The notes under the pieces: generated by a model
The model's database searches: none
Told to the model about the DNA's origin: nothing
What the model saw: only the letters and a program-made list of their open reading frames with translations
Program-made: the position numbers and the translations under genes
Shown: one piece after another, positions 20,745-31,496 of the stretch
How the letters are laid out: each line of letters starts with the position of its first letter
Numbering within the stretch: the stretch's first letter is position 1
Origin: Ignavibacteria bacterium
GTDB taxonomy: Bacteria > Bacteroidota > Ignavibacteria > Kapaibacteriales > Kapaibacteriaceae
Assembly (NCBI GenBank): GCA_947459875.1
Contig: CANHFG010000005.1
Location: 1-53,237, forward strand
DNA: 53,237 nucleotides
Reading direction: 5' to 3'

Positions 20745-20765
20745 CGACCCCGGCATGCGGGGTCG
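20745..20765 (-). other. intercistronic hairpin between atpE and atpF
   Basis: CGACCCCG and CGGGGTCG form an 8-bp perfect stem with a 5-nt loop, 15 nt after the atpE stop. There is no U-run after it on the minus strand, so it is unlikely to be a full terminator. A stem here could protect the 3' end of the atpE message or partly stop transcription, helping supply the many c subunits needed per enzyme. Confidence 0.5.
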
Positions 20766-20779
20766 TAGAAGTGTCAGAA

Positions 20780-21013
20780 TTACGGGTTCTTGACAGCCAG
20801 GAGGATACACACAACGCCGGCCAGAAGGGCAACGCCTTCGATAAGGGCGGCGCCGATGATCATCGTTGTGCGGATATCGCCCGCGTTTTCAGGCTGACGG
20901 CTGCTGGCTTCGAGAGCGGCTGCTGCGAGACGACCGATACCGGTGCCGACGCCGAAGACCGTGATGCCAAGACCGAGACCGGCTGACAACCAGGCAAATG
21001 CTACTGGATCCAT
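20780..21013 (-). CDS. atpE: ATP synthase F0 subunit c
   Basis: 77 aa from the ATG at 21013, preceded by GGAAGGA; the ORF-track start is an upstream TTG inside the ribosome site. Two membrane helices form a hairpin around the polar loop SSRQPE. The Gly-rich first helix (GLGLGITVFGVGTGIG) and the ion-carrying Glu in ALIEGVALLAGVV are clear. It forms the rotating c-ring. The residues near the Glu look like the proton type rather than the sodium type, but this is not decisive. Confidence 0.97.
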   Translation of the reverse strand: MDPVAFAWLSAGLGLGITVFGVGTGIGRLAAAALEASSRQPENAGDIRTTMIIGAALIEGVALLAGVVCILLAVKNP

Positions 21014-21078
21014 GAGACTTCCTTCCAAAGTGAGTTGAGGTAAAAATGTTGTTGTCTGTTTCGACGTTGCGTTTGGGA

Positions 21079-22176
21079 TCAGTGCGCCTCGGCGTGATGA
21101 TGGTCATCATGCTGGGCATGGTCGCCCAGAGCCAGACCGACAAAAACAGCCGAAAGCATCGTGAAAATGTATGCCTGCAGGAACGCCACCAGGAGTTCAA
21201 GCAGGTAGATGAACACCGAGAATAGAACGCTGATCGGGGCAACTCCCCATCCGACCGTTGGGCCCATCTCCTGCGCGAAGAAGAAGATCAAACCAACGAG
21301 CGACATCAGCACAATGTGTCCGGCCGTCATGTTCGCAAAAAGACGGATCATGAGCGCGAAGGGCTTGGTGATAATGCCGACCAGTTCGATCGGAACCATG
21401 ATCGGTGCGATGTATGCAGGTGCGCCTCCGAGCAGGTGGGCAAACCATGCTTTGACGCCGGCATCCTTGAAGGCGATGTAGTTCACCACGATCAGCGTGC
21501 AGGTTGCCAGTGCCATTGTCACCGGCAGTGCACCGGTTGCGGCATGCGCACCGGGGAGCAGCGAGATCAGATTCAAGGACAGAATGAAGAAGAAAAGCGA
21601 CAACATGAACGGCATCAGGCGCGACGCACGCTTTTCCGTTCCAACGTTCGGCTGCACGATCTGATCACGCACATAGACCACCAGCGACTCGAGTACATTC
21701 TGAATTCCGCGAGGAGCCGAAAGGGGCGACTTGCGATAGCGTGAACGGGCGATGCCAAACAGGATGGTCACAAGGATCATTGCGATCCACTGGTACGCCA
21801 CAAAGTTGGTGACCGACAGATCAAGCTTCGGTCCTACCGGAGCACCAGCAGCATCCTTGAGAGTTGTGCTGACAATCTTGTGCGGTGCCGCAGGATGATG
21901 CATGGTGAACTGACCGGACTCTTCCATCGCATGCAGATTGGCATAGGTGTGGAATGAGTTCGTTTCATCCATGAGGATGATCGGCAGAATCTCATAGTGG
22001 CCGAAAAAGATGTTCAGCTCATGGTGATCACCAAGCTGATCCAGCAGCTTGTTGAACGTGAACTTGCCGTCATCATGTCCGGCCGAGTGGCCGGACGCAT
22101 GCGTGCCCGGCGCTGCATGAAGACTGTCAGCACCGTGTCCGGTCGAATCGTGTTGTTGCACTTGTTCTTTACTCAT
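21079..22176 (-). CDS. atpB: ATP synthase F0 subunit a, with His-rich ends
   Basis: 365 aa. Stator subunit that forms the ion half-channels. The essential Arg lies in ALMIRLFANMTAGH near residue 275, and the C-terminal helix LLVAFLQAYIFTMLSAVFVG is typical. About 130 residues precede the first core helix; such extensions are common in FCB-group AtpB. Both ends are rich in histidine: several spaced His within the first 30 residues and HAQHDDHHHAEAH at the extreme C-terminus. It sits 27 nt after the atpI-like gene. Confidence 0.97.
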   Translation of the reverse strand: MSKEQVQQHDSTGHGADSLHAAPGTHASGHSAGHDDGKFTFNKLLDQLGDHHELNIFFGHYEILPIILMDETNSFHTYANLHAMEESGQFTMHHPAAPHKIVSTTLKDAAGAPVGPKLDLSVTNFVAYQWIAMILVTILFGIARSRYRKSPLSAPRGIQNVLESLVVYVRDQIVQPNVGTEKRASRLMPFMLSLFFFILSLNLISLLPGAHAATGALPVTMALATCTLIVVNYIAFKDAGVKAWFAHLLGGAPAYIAPIMVPIELVGIITKPFALMIRLFANMTAGHIVLMSLVGLIFFFAQEMGPTVGWGVAPISVLFSVFIYLLELLVAFLQAYIFTMLSAVFVGLALGDHAQHDDHHHAEAH

Positions 22177-22203
22177 AGTCTTGATCGTTCTCGTGCAGAA
22201 GCG

Positions 22204-22581
22204 CTATGCCAGAGCATAACAGCCCGTCAGTAGCTCATCCCCTTTTTTTTTAAAGGGGCGTTTCACGTTTGCCAGCTGCTGACGTTTTGTGCGCTCCATA
22301 GAGAAGTGAAAAAAAAAGACTTCGACCATCAGACCGGCAAATGCAGAGATCGAAAACGTAAGTGCAAATGCAACCTGATGCATCCGCAGAACTCCGAGGC
22401 ACAGGTAGGCAAGCGTCACAACGATGATGCCACGGATACCGAGGCTGCCGAACACAAGCCCCATGAAGCTGTTCAGCTCCTTGGTCTGCGCGCGCTTGGA
22501 CACAACGTATCCCGCCCACGAGTTGGCCACACTGATACCCAGCGCAGTGATGACGGCAACTAAAGGTCCCTTCGGATCCAC
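22204..22581 (-). CDS. ATP synthase-associated membrane protein (subunit I-like)
   Basis: About 125 aa with a proposed GTG start at 22581, 10 nt after the atpZ stop with GAGG upstream; the ORF track extends it to 22803 through atpZ in another frame, which is not credible. Four hydrophobic segments (LVAVITALGISVANSWAGYVV, GLVFGSLGIRGIIVVTL, LCLGVL, ALTFSISAFAGLMVEVFFF). The position between atpZ and atpB matches the small AtpI/subunit-I-type protein that helps c-ring assembly, but sequence similarity alone would not name it. A run of nine A lies near the 3' end. Confidence 0.7.
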   Translation of the reverse strand: MDPKGPLVAVITALGISVANSWAGYVVSKRAQTKELNSFMGLVFGSLGIRGIIVVTLAYLCLGVLRMHQVAFALTFSISAFAGLMVEVFFFHFSMERTKRQQLANVKRPFKKKGDELLTGCYALA

Positions 22582-22591
22582 CCCTCGTACT

Positions 22592-22834
22592 CTACCTTTC
22601 CCGTTTTGTTTCAGCCCCCTGATCACGCGACAAACGAATGACCATCCGCAGGAACTGCATGAGTCCAACAATCGATCCCAGCACGGCACCGGAAACGAGG
22701 CCGATCGGCTCCGATTCCAGCATGGTGTCGATCCACCAACCGAGCGCCGTACACACAAGCACCGTAGCTGCAAGCTGACCGCCAAGGGCCATGTACGGAG
22801 CAAGCTGTTGCATCGGCGATCGCGAGGTCGACAT
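22592..22834 (-). CDS. AtpZ/AtpI family protein
   Basis: 80 aa from the ATG at 22834 (a GTG at 22843 is also possible). Two membrane helices: YMALGGQLAATVLVCTALGWWID and GLVSGAVLGSIVGLMQFLRMVIRL. The G-WWID block between them is characteristic of the AtpZ/AtpI family that begins many bacterial atp operons and is linked to Mg/Ca transport or assembly of F0. It is the first gene of this atp cluster. Confidence 0.88.
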   Translation of the reverse strand: MSTSRSPMQQLAPYMALGGQLAATVLVCTALGWWIDTMLESEPIGLVSGAVLGSIVGLMQFLRMVIRLSRDQGAETKRER

Positions 22835-22882
22835 GATCACCACGTCTGTAGAAAATGCCGCGCAAAAATAGGTCGGCGGTCT

Positions 22883-24241
22883 CTAAAAGCCCAATTCCCG
22901 CAGGGCATTGAGTACGGCCTCACCGTAGATGTTCGACGACTCGCCGTACCAGACCCCTTCGGGAATGAAGCGCACGACCCCGTAGGTGGACGGATCAAGG
23001 TATTTCAGGGGGCTGGAAGCCACTACAGTGAATTCCTCCGCTCGGAACTCGTTATCCACATCGTGGACAGCGACGGTGCAGCCGAACTCGGTCGGACGGC
23101 GCTCGTCGATCGGTGCTTTCTGATAGCCGAGCAGCACGAATGGGATGCGGACCTTGACCACATAGCCGTCCTTGGTTCGGGCCGAAACGGCACGGATCTG
23201 ACGTCGTGCCTGGTTCTGCGTGGGATCAAGGTCATCGGTAGTCCGCACAATCACCCGCGGCAGCCGGTCGGCAAAGTCGCCCACTCGGACAACGATGGTG
23301 TACAGGCCGGAGTCGCTGGTGTGGCGGACGTTGACATCGGTCCGGTTGCTGATGCTGACGTTGCGTGAGACACCCGATTCGGCCTCTGGTGATACGTCGA
23401 GATAGAGTTCCAGGTGATCGGCTACGCATGTATCACACCAGCCGGTCACAACATTTGAATCACGGACATTCACCCTCAGATACAGGTAATCGTCGTCGTA
23501 CACCATCCGCGCCCGAAATGACGCGTCCTCCTCCCCGGTCCACCAGTACGAACCTTCGGTAACGTGGTCGATGCCCTGCACGGTAGCTTCAGGTACAAAT
23601 CCCGCAAAGACCTGCCTGCCCCTTGCATAACACGGAATGGTCATGTACTGACTCTCGTAGGCAGCCTCATCGTCCTTGCGGAGGAATCGTTCGCGTGTTG
23701 ATAGCGTCTGGAATGATCGGTAGGATTCGTGACCCAGGGACTCAACCCTGTTGGTGACGAACTGATCTACCAATACCACCGCCCCCTCCCGGAACCGGTA
23801 GCCAAGAATGGACCAGTCTTCGGACTTGCGTTTGACGGTGACGTAGCATGATGTATCACGGATAACCACGCCGACCTCAAGGGGAAGATCCACAAACGGG
23901 AAGGGCATCTTCGAGATGTTCACCAGAAAACCGTCAACATCCACGAACATGTACACGAGGCACTCACGCTTGCGCGAACCGCTGACGTGCAGGGACACAG
24001 CAAGATCGTACACACCGTCGCCACTGAAGTCTCCCACATCCCAACCCCAGATGCGGTAGCTCGCTCCCAGGGGCATTGCATTGCGAACATCAGACAAGAG
24101 CTCCTCGGCGAAGTACGGATCAGCCCTGCGCTTGAACTCTTCGAAATCCATGCCTGACTGCGACCACAACGCCACGGGCCAGCATGCGGCAATCAGCAAA
24201 AGGGGCATCAGAGCCCGGCGTATGGTTCCGCCGAAGGTCAC
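22883..24241 (-). CDS. secreted protein with CBM9-like/DOMON-type C-terminal domain
   Basis: 452 aa. Signal peptide MPLLLIAACWPVALWSQ. The N-terminal half contains GWDVGDFSGDGVYDLAVSL, an FG-GAP/VCBS-like calcium-binding strand motif. The second half (YDDDYLYLRVNVRDSN ... HLELYLDVSPE) matches the carbohydrate-binding family 9-like beta-sandwich of many secreted FCB proteins. No catalytic domain is seen and no T9SS tail. The GTG start at 24241 overlaps the kinase stop (GTGA); an ATG at 24208 is an alternative. Ligand unknown. Confidence 0.7.
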   Translation of the reverse strand: MTFGGTIRRALMPLLLIAACWPVALWSQSGMDFEEFKRRADPYFAEELLSDVRNAMPLGASYRIWGWDVGDFSGDGVYDLAVSLHVSGSRKRECLVYMFVDVDGFLVNISKMPFPFVDLPLEVGVVIRDTSCYVTVKRKSEDWSILGYRFREGAVVLVDQFVTNRVESLGHESYRSFQTLSTRERFLRKDDEAAYESQYMTIPCYARGRQVFAGFVPEATVQGIDHVTEGSYWWTGEEDASFRARMVYDDDYLYLRVNVRDSNVVTGWCDTCVADHLELYLDVSPEAESGVSRNVSISNRTDVNVRHTSDSGLYTIVVRVGDFADRLPRVIVRTTDDLDPTQNQARRQIRAVSARTKDGYVVKVRIPFVLLGYQKAPIDERRPTEFGCTVAVHDVDNEFRAEEFTVVASSPLKYLDPSTYGVVRFIPEGVWYGESSNIYGEAVLNALRELGF

Positions 24242-25236
24242 AGCGTACGCGCGCTCGACAGGATGGTATCACGAACCTCGATATGACTCGCCTTGAGGCG
24301 AGCTCCATACTGCGCCACGACCTGCGCCGATGCATACGAAGCCAGCCGAGCAGCATGTTCCGGGTGGTACCGATGCAGCACGCCGTAAAGAAATGCGCCG
24401 GCATACATGTCGCCGGCACCGGTCGCATCAACGGGCGTAACAGCGTAGGCAGGCGCATTGGCCGTGGTGCCATTCCAATGCACCCGGCTGCCCTCTGCCC
24501 CCTTGGTAACAACGACGTTGCGATAGCGGGAAGTAAGCGCTTCAAAGGCCTCTTCGGCCGTTTCCGTTCCTGCCAGGGCCGTTGCCTCACGTTCGTTGCA
24601 GAATACGAGGTCGCAATGCTGCAGGACGGAACGAAGCCGGTCGCCAAAGACGTCCACGATGAACCCGTCGGAGCAGCTCACGGCCACAGACGTTCCATGC
24701 TTGCGCGCATGATGCAGGGCCACATCAACGGCTTCGGCACCATTATCATCGGTAAGCTTGTACCCCTCAACATAGATCCATTCACTTGATCGGATGACAT
24801 CCTCACGGATATGCGTCCGGTCGAACATGGCATTCACGGCAAGTGTGGTATTGAGTGTGCGCTCGCTATCAGGGGTGATCATCACCAGGCAGCTGCCAGT
24901 GGTCTCACCGGCCACGGAGGCAGCGGAAAGCTCGATGCCGAGCTCTCGAAACTCCGAAGCGTAAAAATCCCCGTATTGATCACCACCGAGCACGGAACAG
25001 TAGGCCCCCTGACCTCCGAACTGGGCAAAGGCAATGATGGTGTTTGCGGCCGAACCGCCACTGCAGCGATGAACGTCACGATCGCCAAGCCGGGCGATGA
25101 TCTCTCGCTGCCGGTCGGCATCAGTGAGGGTCATGGAGCCCTTCTGGACGCCGAATGTCGAAAGCTCTTCCTCGGTCACGCGGTACTCGAGGTCAACGAG
25201 GGCATTACCGATGCCCGACAGCATAATGTTTTTCAC
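24238..25236 (-). CDS. adenosine kinase-like PfkB family sugar/nucleoside kinase
   Basis: 332 aa. Transfers phosphate from ATP to a ribosyl substrate. The Gly-Gly motif is in RCSGGSAANTI near residue 58 and the C-terminal PfkB signature with the catalytic Asp is DATGAGDMYAGAFLYG near residue 270. The N-terminus GIGNALVDLEYRV and the overall form are like the bacterial adenosine-kinase branch, so purine salvage is likely; a carbohydrate substrate is not excluded. The gap to ddl (64 nt) holds nothing convincing. Confidence 0.88.
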   Translation of the reverse strand: MKNIMLSGIGNALVDLEYRVTEEELSTFGVQKGSMTLTDADRQREIIARLGDRDVHRCSGGSAANTIIAFAQFGGQGAYCSVLGGDQYGDFYASEFRELGIELSAASVAGETTGSCLVMITPDSERTLNTTLAVNAMFDRTHIREDVIRSSEWIYVEGYKLTDDNGAEAVDVALHHARKHGTSVAVSCSDGFIVDVFGDRLRSVLQHCDLVFCNEREATALAGTETAEEAFEALTSRYRNVVVTKGAEGSRVHWNGTTANAPAYAVTPVDATGAGDMYAGAFLYGVLHRYHPEHAARLASYASAQVVAQYGARLKASHIEVRDTILSSARTL

Positions 25237-25300
25237 GGCGCAAATATAGAATCATGGCCCTCGATTGGCGGCCAGGCAGTTTGCCGATGAATGCGCCGCG

Positions 25301-26332
25301 CTATGCCGCGGATACGTCCACGCCAGAAAGGCGCACGATCTCCATGCACAGCTCCGGAAACTCCATACCGGCAGCACGAGCCGCCATGGGCACAAGACTT
25401 GTGGCCGTAAAGCCGGGGATCGTGTTGACCTCAAGGCAGAATGGCATGCCTTCCGGCGTCAGTCGGAAGTCCACACGACTGTATGCGCGGCATCCCAGAA
25501 TGCCATGAGCTGCCACGGCTAGGTTGCGGACGTGCTCGTCGATAACGTCCGAGATATCTGCCGGACAGTGATACTCGGTCTTGCCTTTGACGTACTTGTT
25601 CTCGAAGTCATAATACCCATCCTTCGGAACGATCTCAATCACCGGCAGGGCCTCATTACCAAGAACTGCCACAGTCAGCTCACGTCCCGGTACGTAGGCT
25701 TCGATCATCACCGAGCTGGTGAACGCCCCGGCCAGCCGGATGGCGGCTTCAAGCGCATCAAGATCGGGCTCGTGCAGAATCGTCATCCCAACGGTCGACC
25801 CCTGATCATTGGGCTTTACCACGAGCGGACCCGGAATCTCGCGCATAAGGCTCTCAAACAGACCGTCGTCATCGAACTGATCATGAGTGACGCTCACCCA
25901 CGGCGCAGTTGGAATACCGGCCGACTGAAACAGGAGCTTCGAAAGCCCCTTGTCCATGGCCGTCGCACTGGCCAGCATGGTACTGCCCGTGTAGGGGATG
26001 CCACGCAGGTCCAGCAGAGACTGCATGTATCCATCCTCGCCATAGCGTCCATGAAGCAGGTTAAACACCACGTCAACGCCATCAAGATGGGTCGACGTGA
26101 CACATTCAAGCAGCCGGCGAGAGTTGAACGCATCCAACTCCTGCATCGTCACTTCCCGCGCCGATGCCTCATGCAACTCCTGATCGGTAAGGGGCTCGGC
26201 GGCTCCCCGCATCGGGTCGATCGCAACAACTTCATGTCCAAGCTCCCGCAGGGCGAACACCGCCGCCCGTCCGCTGAGAAGAGAAATGTTTCGTTCGGTG
26301 CTGATACCACCGAGCATCACGGCAATCTTCAT
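25301..26332 (-). CDS. ddl: D-alanine--D-alanine ligase
   Basis: 343 aa from the ATG at 26332, overlapping the upstream gene's stop (ATGA); the ORF-track N-terminus is 22 residues too long. ATP-grasp enzyme making the D-Ala-D-Ala end of peptidoglycan precursors. Motifs: LGGISTERNISLLSG at the N-terminus, the Ser loop GSTVGMTI, and the metal-binding C-terminal block SRVDFRLTPEGMPFCLEVNTIPG. Translational coupling with the DNA glycosylase gene looks like compact packing, not a shared pathway. Confidence 0.96.
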   Translation of the reverse strand: MKIAVMLGGISTERNISLLSGRAAVFALRELGHEVVAIDPMRGAAEPLTDQELHEASAREVTMQELDAFNSRRLLECVTSTHLDGVDVVFNLLHGRYGEDGYMQSLLDLRGIPYTGSTMLASATAMDKGLSKLLFQSAGIPTAPWVSVTHDQFDDDGLFESLMREIPGPLVVKPNDQGSTVGMTILHEPDLDALEAAIRLAGAFTSSVMIEAYVPGRELTVAVLGNEALPVIEIVPKDGYYDFENKYVKGKTEYHCPADISDVIDEHVRNLAVAAHGILGCRAYSRVDFRLTPEGMPFCLEVNTIPGFTATSLVPMAARAAGMEFPELCMEIVRLSGVDVSAA

Positions 26333-27084
26333 GACCCTTTGGCTTCCTGATACAGTGAGCGGAGGAACTTGACATCTTCCCAGACGAGCTTCTTCCATTC
26401 CGGGTTGCGCAGCAATGCCGCCGGATGATAGGTCACAAGCGTCGGGATACCCTGGTAATCATGAACCGTTCCACGAAGTGCGGTCATGGTCTGGCTGGAC
26501 TTCAGCAGCGTGTGTGCCGCCGTCAGGCCCAGCGCAAGAATGAACTTCGGCTTGATGAGCTCGATCTGTTTCCACAGATATGGTTCGCATGAATCCGTCT
26601 CGCCCACAAGGGGCTTACGGTTATTTGGAGGACGGCACTTGAGAATGTTGCAGATATAGACGTCGTCGCGCTGCAACTCGATCGATTCAAGGATCTTCGT
26701 CAGCAGCTGACCGGCCCGACCCACAAACGGGAGGCCCTGAGCATCCTCATCGGCTCCGGGCGCCTCGCCAATGACCATGATGTCGGCATTGGGACTGCCC
26801 GATCCGAAAACAAAGCTCGTGCGAGTAGCGCCCAGCGGACACTTCATGCACCCGCTGATGTCGGCATGAAAACCATCGAGCGTGGTGGCACTCATGAGCG
26901 AGTCTACCGGCATTGCTGCGGCCTCGGAAAAATCGACCTCAGCAACAGCATCGATGGTTTCTGGAACGTTCGCATCAGCGATCGAGATCGTTGCCGGATC
27001 GACGTGGTCGACGTACAGCGTCGATCCATGCATCTGTTTCTGCTGCTGCAGGTATCGCTGCAATTCATCGGCTATCGTCGGCAT
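26329..27084 (-). CDS. uracil-DNA glycosylase, family 4 (Fe-S)
   Basis: 251 aa from the ATG at 27084, 7 nt after the clpC stop. Removes uracil from DNA. Family 4 motif [20 protein letters not shown] near residue 120 and HPAALLRNP near the C-terminus. Cysteines in GCMKCPL and CNILKC fit the four-Cys iron-sulfur site (two in each motif). The first ~80 residues are a low-conservation helical extension ([13 protein letters not shown]), seen in several bacterial homologues. The longer ORF-track start overlaps clpC and is less likely. Confidence 0.93.
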   Translation of the reverse strand: MPTIADELQRYLQQQKQMHGSTLYVDHVDPATISIADANVPETIDAVAEVDFSEAAAMPVDSLMSATTLDGFHADISGCMKCPLGATRTSFVFGSGSPNADIMVIGEAPGADEDAQGLPFVGRAGQLLTKILESIELQRDDVYICNILKCRPPNNRKPLVGETDSCEPYLWKQIELIKPKFILALGLTAAHTLLKSSQTMTALRGTVHDYQGIPTLVTYHPAALLRNPEWKKLVWEDVKFLRSLYQEAKGS

Positions 27085-27091
27085 GCTGACA

Positions 27092-29620
<2,529 letters not shown>

Positions 29621-29664
29621 GACCTCTTTGTCCTTCGGAACGTTTGGTGTTCCGCCGAATGACG

Positions 29665-29683
29665 AACAGACGTCCGTTCTGTT
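29665..29683. promoter_or_regulatory. inverted repeat upstream of clpC
   Basis: AACAGA, 7 nt, TCTGTT lies about 45 nt upstream of the clpC start, overlapped by an imperfect ACGTCCGT/ACGGAACGT repeat just beyond it. It could be a repressor site for the stress-related clpC gene. It does not match the direct-repeat CtsR box I know. Short and tentative. Confidence 0.25.
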
Positions 29684-29749
29684 TCGACGGAACGTCCGAA
29701 ATATACTGCGTCAATGTTGCGACGGACTGCCGAGATTATGCACAGCCAC

Positions 29750-30661
29750 TCAGTCGAAGATGCTCTTGACCTTGCCGATGCTGACGATCAGATTCGGTTC
29801 TTTGGACACCGATGGAGCGGACGCCGCAGCAGGGGCAGGAGCCGCAGCGGTCTTCTTGCCTTTCTTGCCCTTCGGTGCTGCGGCCTCGGCCACGGGAGCA
29901 GAGGCAACCGGAGCTGCAGCGACGGTCTTCACCTCGAAGGTTACCCGAACGTCAGCCAGCTTCACGTCGCGAAGTGCCTGGCGGATGGTCTCAAAGCGCG
30001 ACTGCACCAGCGCCTCATTGGGGTCGACGGGAGCAGGCGGCATCACAGGTTCTTCGGGAAGGGGCTGACCCTTCTTGACCTTCTTTACGGCCTTTGCCCA
30101 GGCGTCATGCAGCTTGTTGTACTCTGAAAGCTGCTTTGCCCTAAGGGGCGCTAAAAGGTCCTCATCGCCGGAAATCTTCACCACAACGTTCAGGTGCTGA
30201 TTAGCACGCAATACTTCAGCCAGATCCGCAACTGCCGTGCGCCCCGATTCCGACAGGGTGGCGGCATTGCGGTCGAAGGCGGACATGGTTGAGCTCAGAA
30301 GTCGACCCTCGACAAAGGCCCGAACGGTAAAGTCACGCTTGATCACCATGAACTTCTCCGACTTCGGGATGTCAAGGATGAACTCCTTGCGGTACACGTT
30401 ATGTCCGGCCGCAACGATCTTGTGAGGTCCGGCCTCCGAAAGCGTCTGCAGATACGAGCCATCCTTGGAGTTCGAGGAGATCGTCACGCGCTTACCGGAC
30501 GGAGAATAGATGTGCAGCTTGCACCCGACCGGTTCACCGGTCACCGAGTCCTTGATGAACCCCTCAACGTTCAAGATCGCCTGCTGTGCGGTCAGCGGAA
30601 CGAAGCAGGATAGAGAAACGAGCAAAGCGGCAAGCAGAGAGAAACGACGTGGTGTACGCAT
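29750..30661 (-). CDS. secreted protein with carboxypeptidase-regulatory-like domain and Ala/Pro/Lys-rich tail
   Basis: 303 aa from the ATG at 30661. Signal peptide RRFSLLAALLVSLSCFVPLTAQ. An N-terminal beta-sandwich (VEGFIKDSVTGEPVGCKLHIYSPSGKRV) looks like the carboxypeptidase-D regulatory/PEGA type. A segment (TLSESGRTAVADLAEVLRANQHLNVVVKISGDED) resembles the start of an OmpA-like peptidoglycan-binding domain, but the rest of that fold is degenerate. The C-terminal part is low complexity (PKGKKGKKTAAAPAPAAA). It follows the enoyl-CoA hydratase gene by only 4 nt. Likely periplasmic; role unknown. Confidence 0.65.
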   Translation of the reverse strand: MRTPRRFSLLAALLVSLSCFVPLTAQQAILNVEGFIKDSVTGEPVGCKLHIYSPSGKRVTISSNSKDGSYLQTLSEAGPHKIVAAGHNVYRKEFILDIPKSEKFMVIKRDFTVRAFVEGRLLSSTMSAFDRNAATLSESGRTAVADLAEVLRANQHLNVVVKISGDEDLLAPLRAKQLSEYNKLHDAWAKAVKKVKKGQPLPEEPVMPPAPVDPNEALVQSRFETIRQALRDVKLADVRVTFEVKTVAAAPVASAPVAEAAAPKGKKGKKTAAAPAPAAASAPSVSKEPNLIVSIGKVKSIFD

Positions 30662-30665
30662 ACGA

Positions 30666-31436
30666 TCAGGTATCCTTTGTTGACGAGAGAAATGAGGCGA
30701 TCCCGGCACGGAAGTCCTCCGTCTGCCGGGCCATGGCATTCATAACAGTTGCATAGTGAAGGCCGGCATCCAGAGACATTCCGTGGACGGCGTTGAGCAT
30801 CGACTTGGTCATACCCATTGCCGAAGCGCTGTTGCGGGCCATCTTTCCGGCAATGCGCATGGTCTCTTCCTCGAGGACCTCATCGTCGACCACGTACGAT
30901 ACCATGCCCAGACGTAGCGCTTCCTCGGCACCGATGTTCTCAGCGGTAAGCAGCAGTCGCCTGGCGCGCGTATCGCCTATCTTTCGCACGAGATAGACCA
31001 GGACGATGGCCGGTACGAAGCCGATACGGACCTCGGAGTATCCGAAAACAGAGCTCGATCGTGCGGCCACAACCACGTCACAGACGGTCGCCAGCCCGCA
31101 TCCGCCGGCAATGGCCGGACCATGCACCATGGCAACAACCGGCTTCGGACAGTCAACGATCGCCTGAAACATGTTCTTCAATGACGTCGAGTCATCAACG
31201 TTCTCCAGCGGCGACAGTTCGGAAATGCGCTGCAGGTATCCAAGATCGGCACCTGCGCAGAAGGCCGGACCCTCTGCGCGCAGAACGATCACCTTTACGG
31301 AAGAGTCGTCGCGCATCTGATCCACGGCACCATGCAGCGCCGCGATCAGCTCAGTGCTGAGCGCATTACGCTTTTCGCCTCGATTCATCGTGATCGTGCC
31401 GATGCCGTCACAGACAGACGTCAGGAGAATGCTCAT
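30666..31436 (-). CDS. enoyl-CoA hydratase/isomerase family protein
   Basis: 256 aa from the ATG at 31436. Crotonase fold: AEGPAFCAGADLGYLQ near residue 60 and the oxyanion-hole block HGPAIAGGCGLATVCDVVVAA near 110. SEVRIGFVPAIV, with a conserved Glu, is most like the methylglutaconyl-CoA hydratase branch (leucine breakdown), though general fatty-acid hydratase is possible. It stands alone, without other beta-oxidation genes. It precedes the periplasmic protein gene by 4 nt. Confidence 0.88.
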   Translation of the reverse strand: MSILLTSVCDGIGTITMNRGEKRNALSTELIAALHGAVDQMRDDSSVKVIVLRAEGPAFCAGADLGYLQRISELSPLENVDDSTSLKNMFQAIVDCPKPVVAMVHGPAIAGGCGLATVCDVVVAARSSSVFGYSEVRIGFVPAIVLVYLVRKIGDTRARRLLLTAENIGAEEALRLGMVSYVVDDEVLEEETMRIAGKMARNSASAMGMTKSMLNAVHGMSLDAGLHYATVMNAMARQTEDFRAGIASFLSSTKDT

Positions 31437-31496
31437 GGACCCAAAAATACGCCACGCATAGCCCCCTGCCATGCAGGATTGAGTACTGGGCAGCTG

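Noticed and set aside
22582-22803. N-terminal extension of the atpI-like ORF
   Set aside because: It overlaps atpZ in another frame and is Cys/Arg/Ser-rich without membrane character; the GTG at 22581 fits operon spacing.
31437-31496. CCTGC-ATG-GCAGG hairpin after the first subtilase gene as a terminator
   Set aside because: Stem of only five base pairs and no T-run in the direction of transcription; too weak to call.
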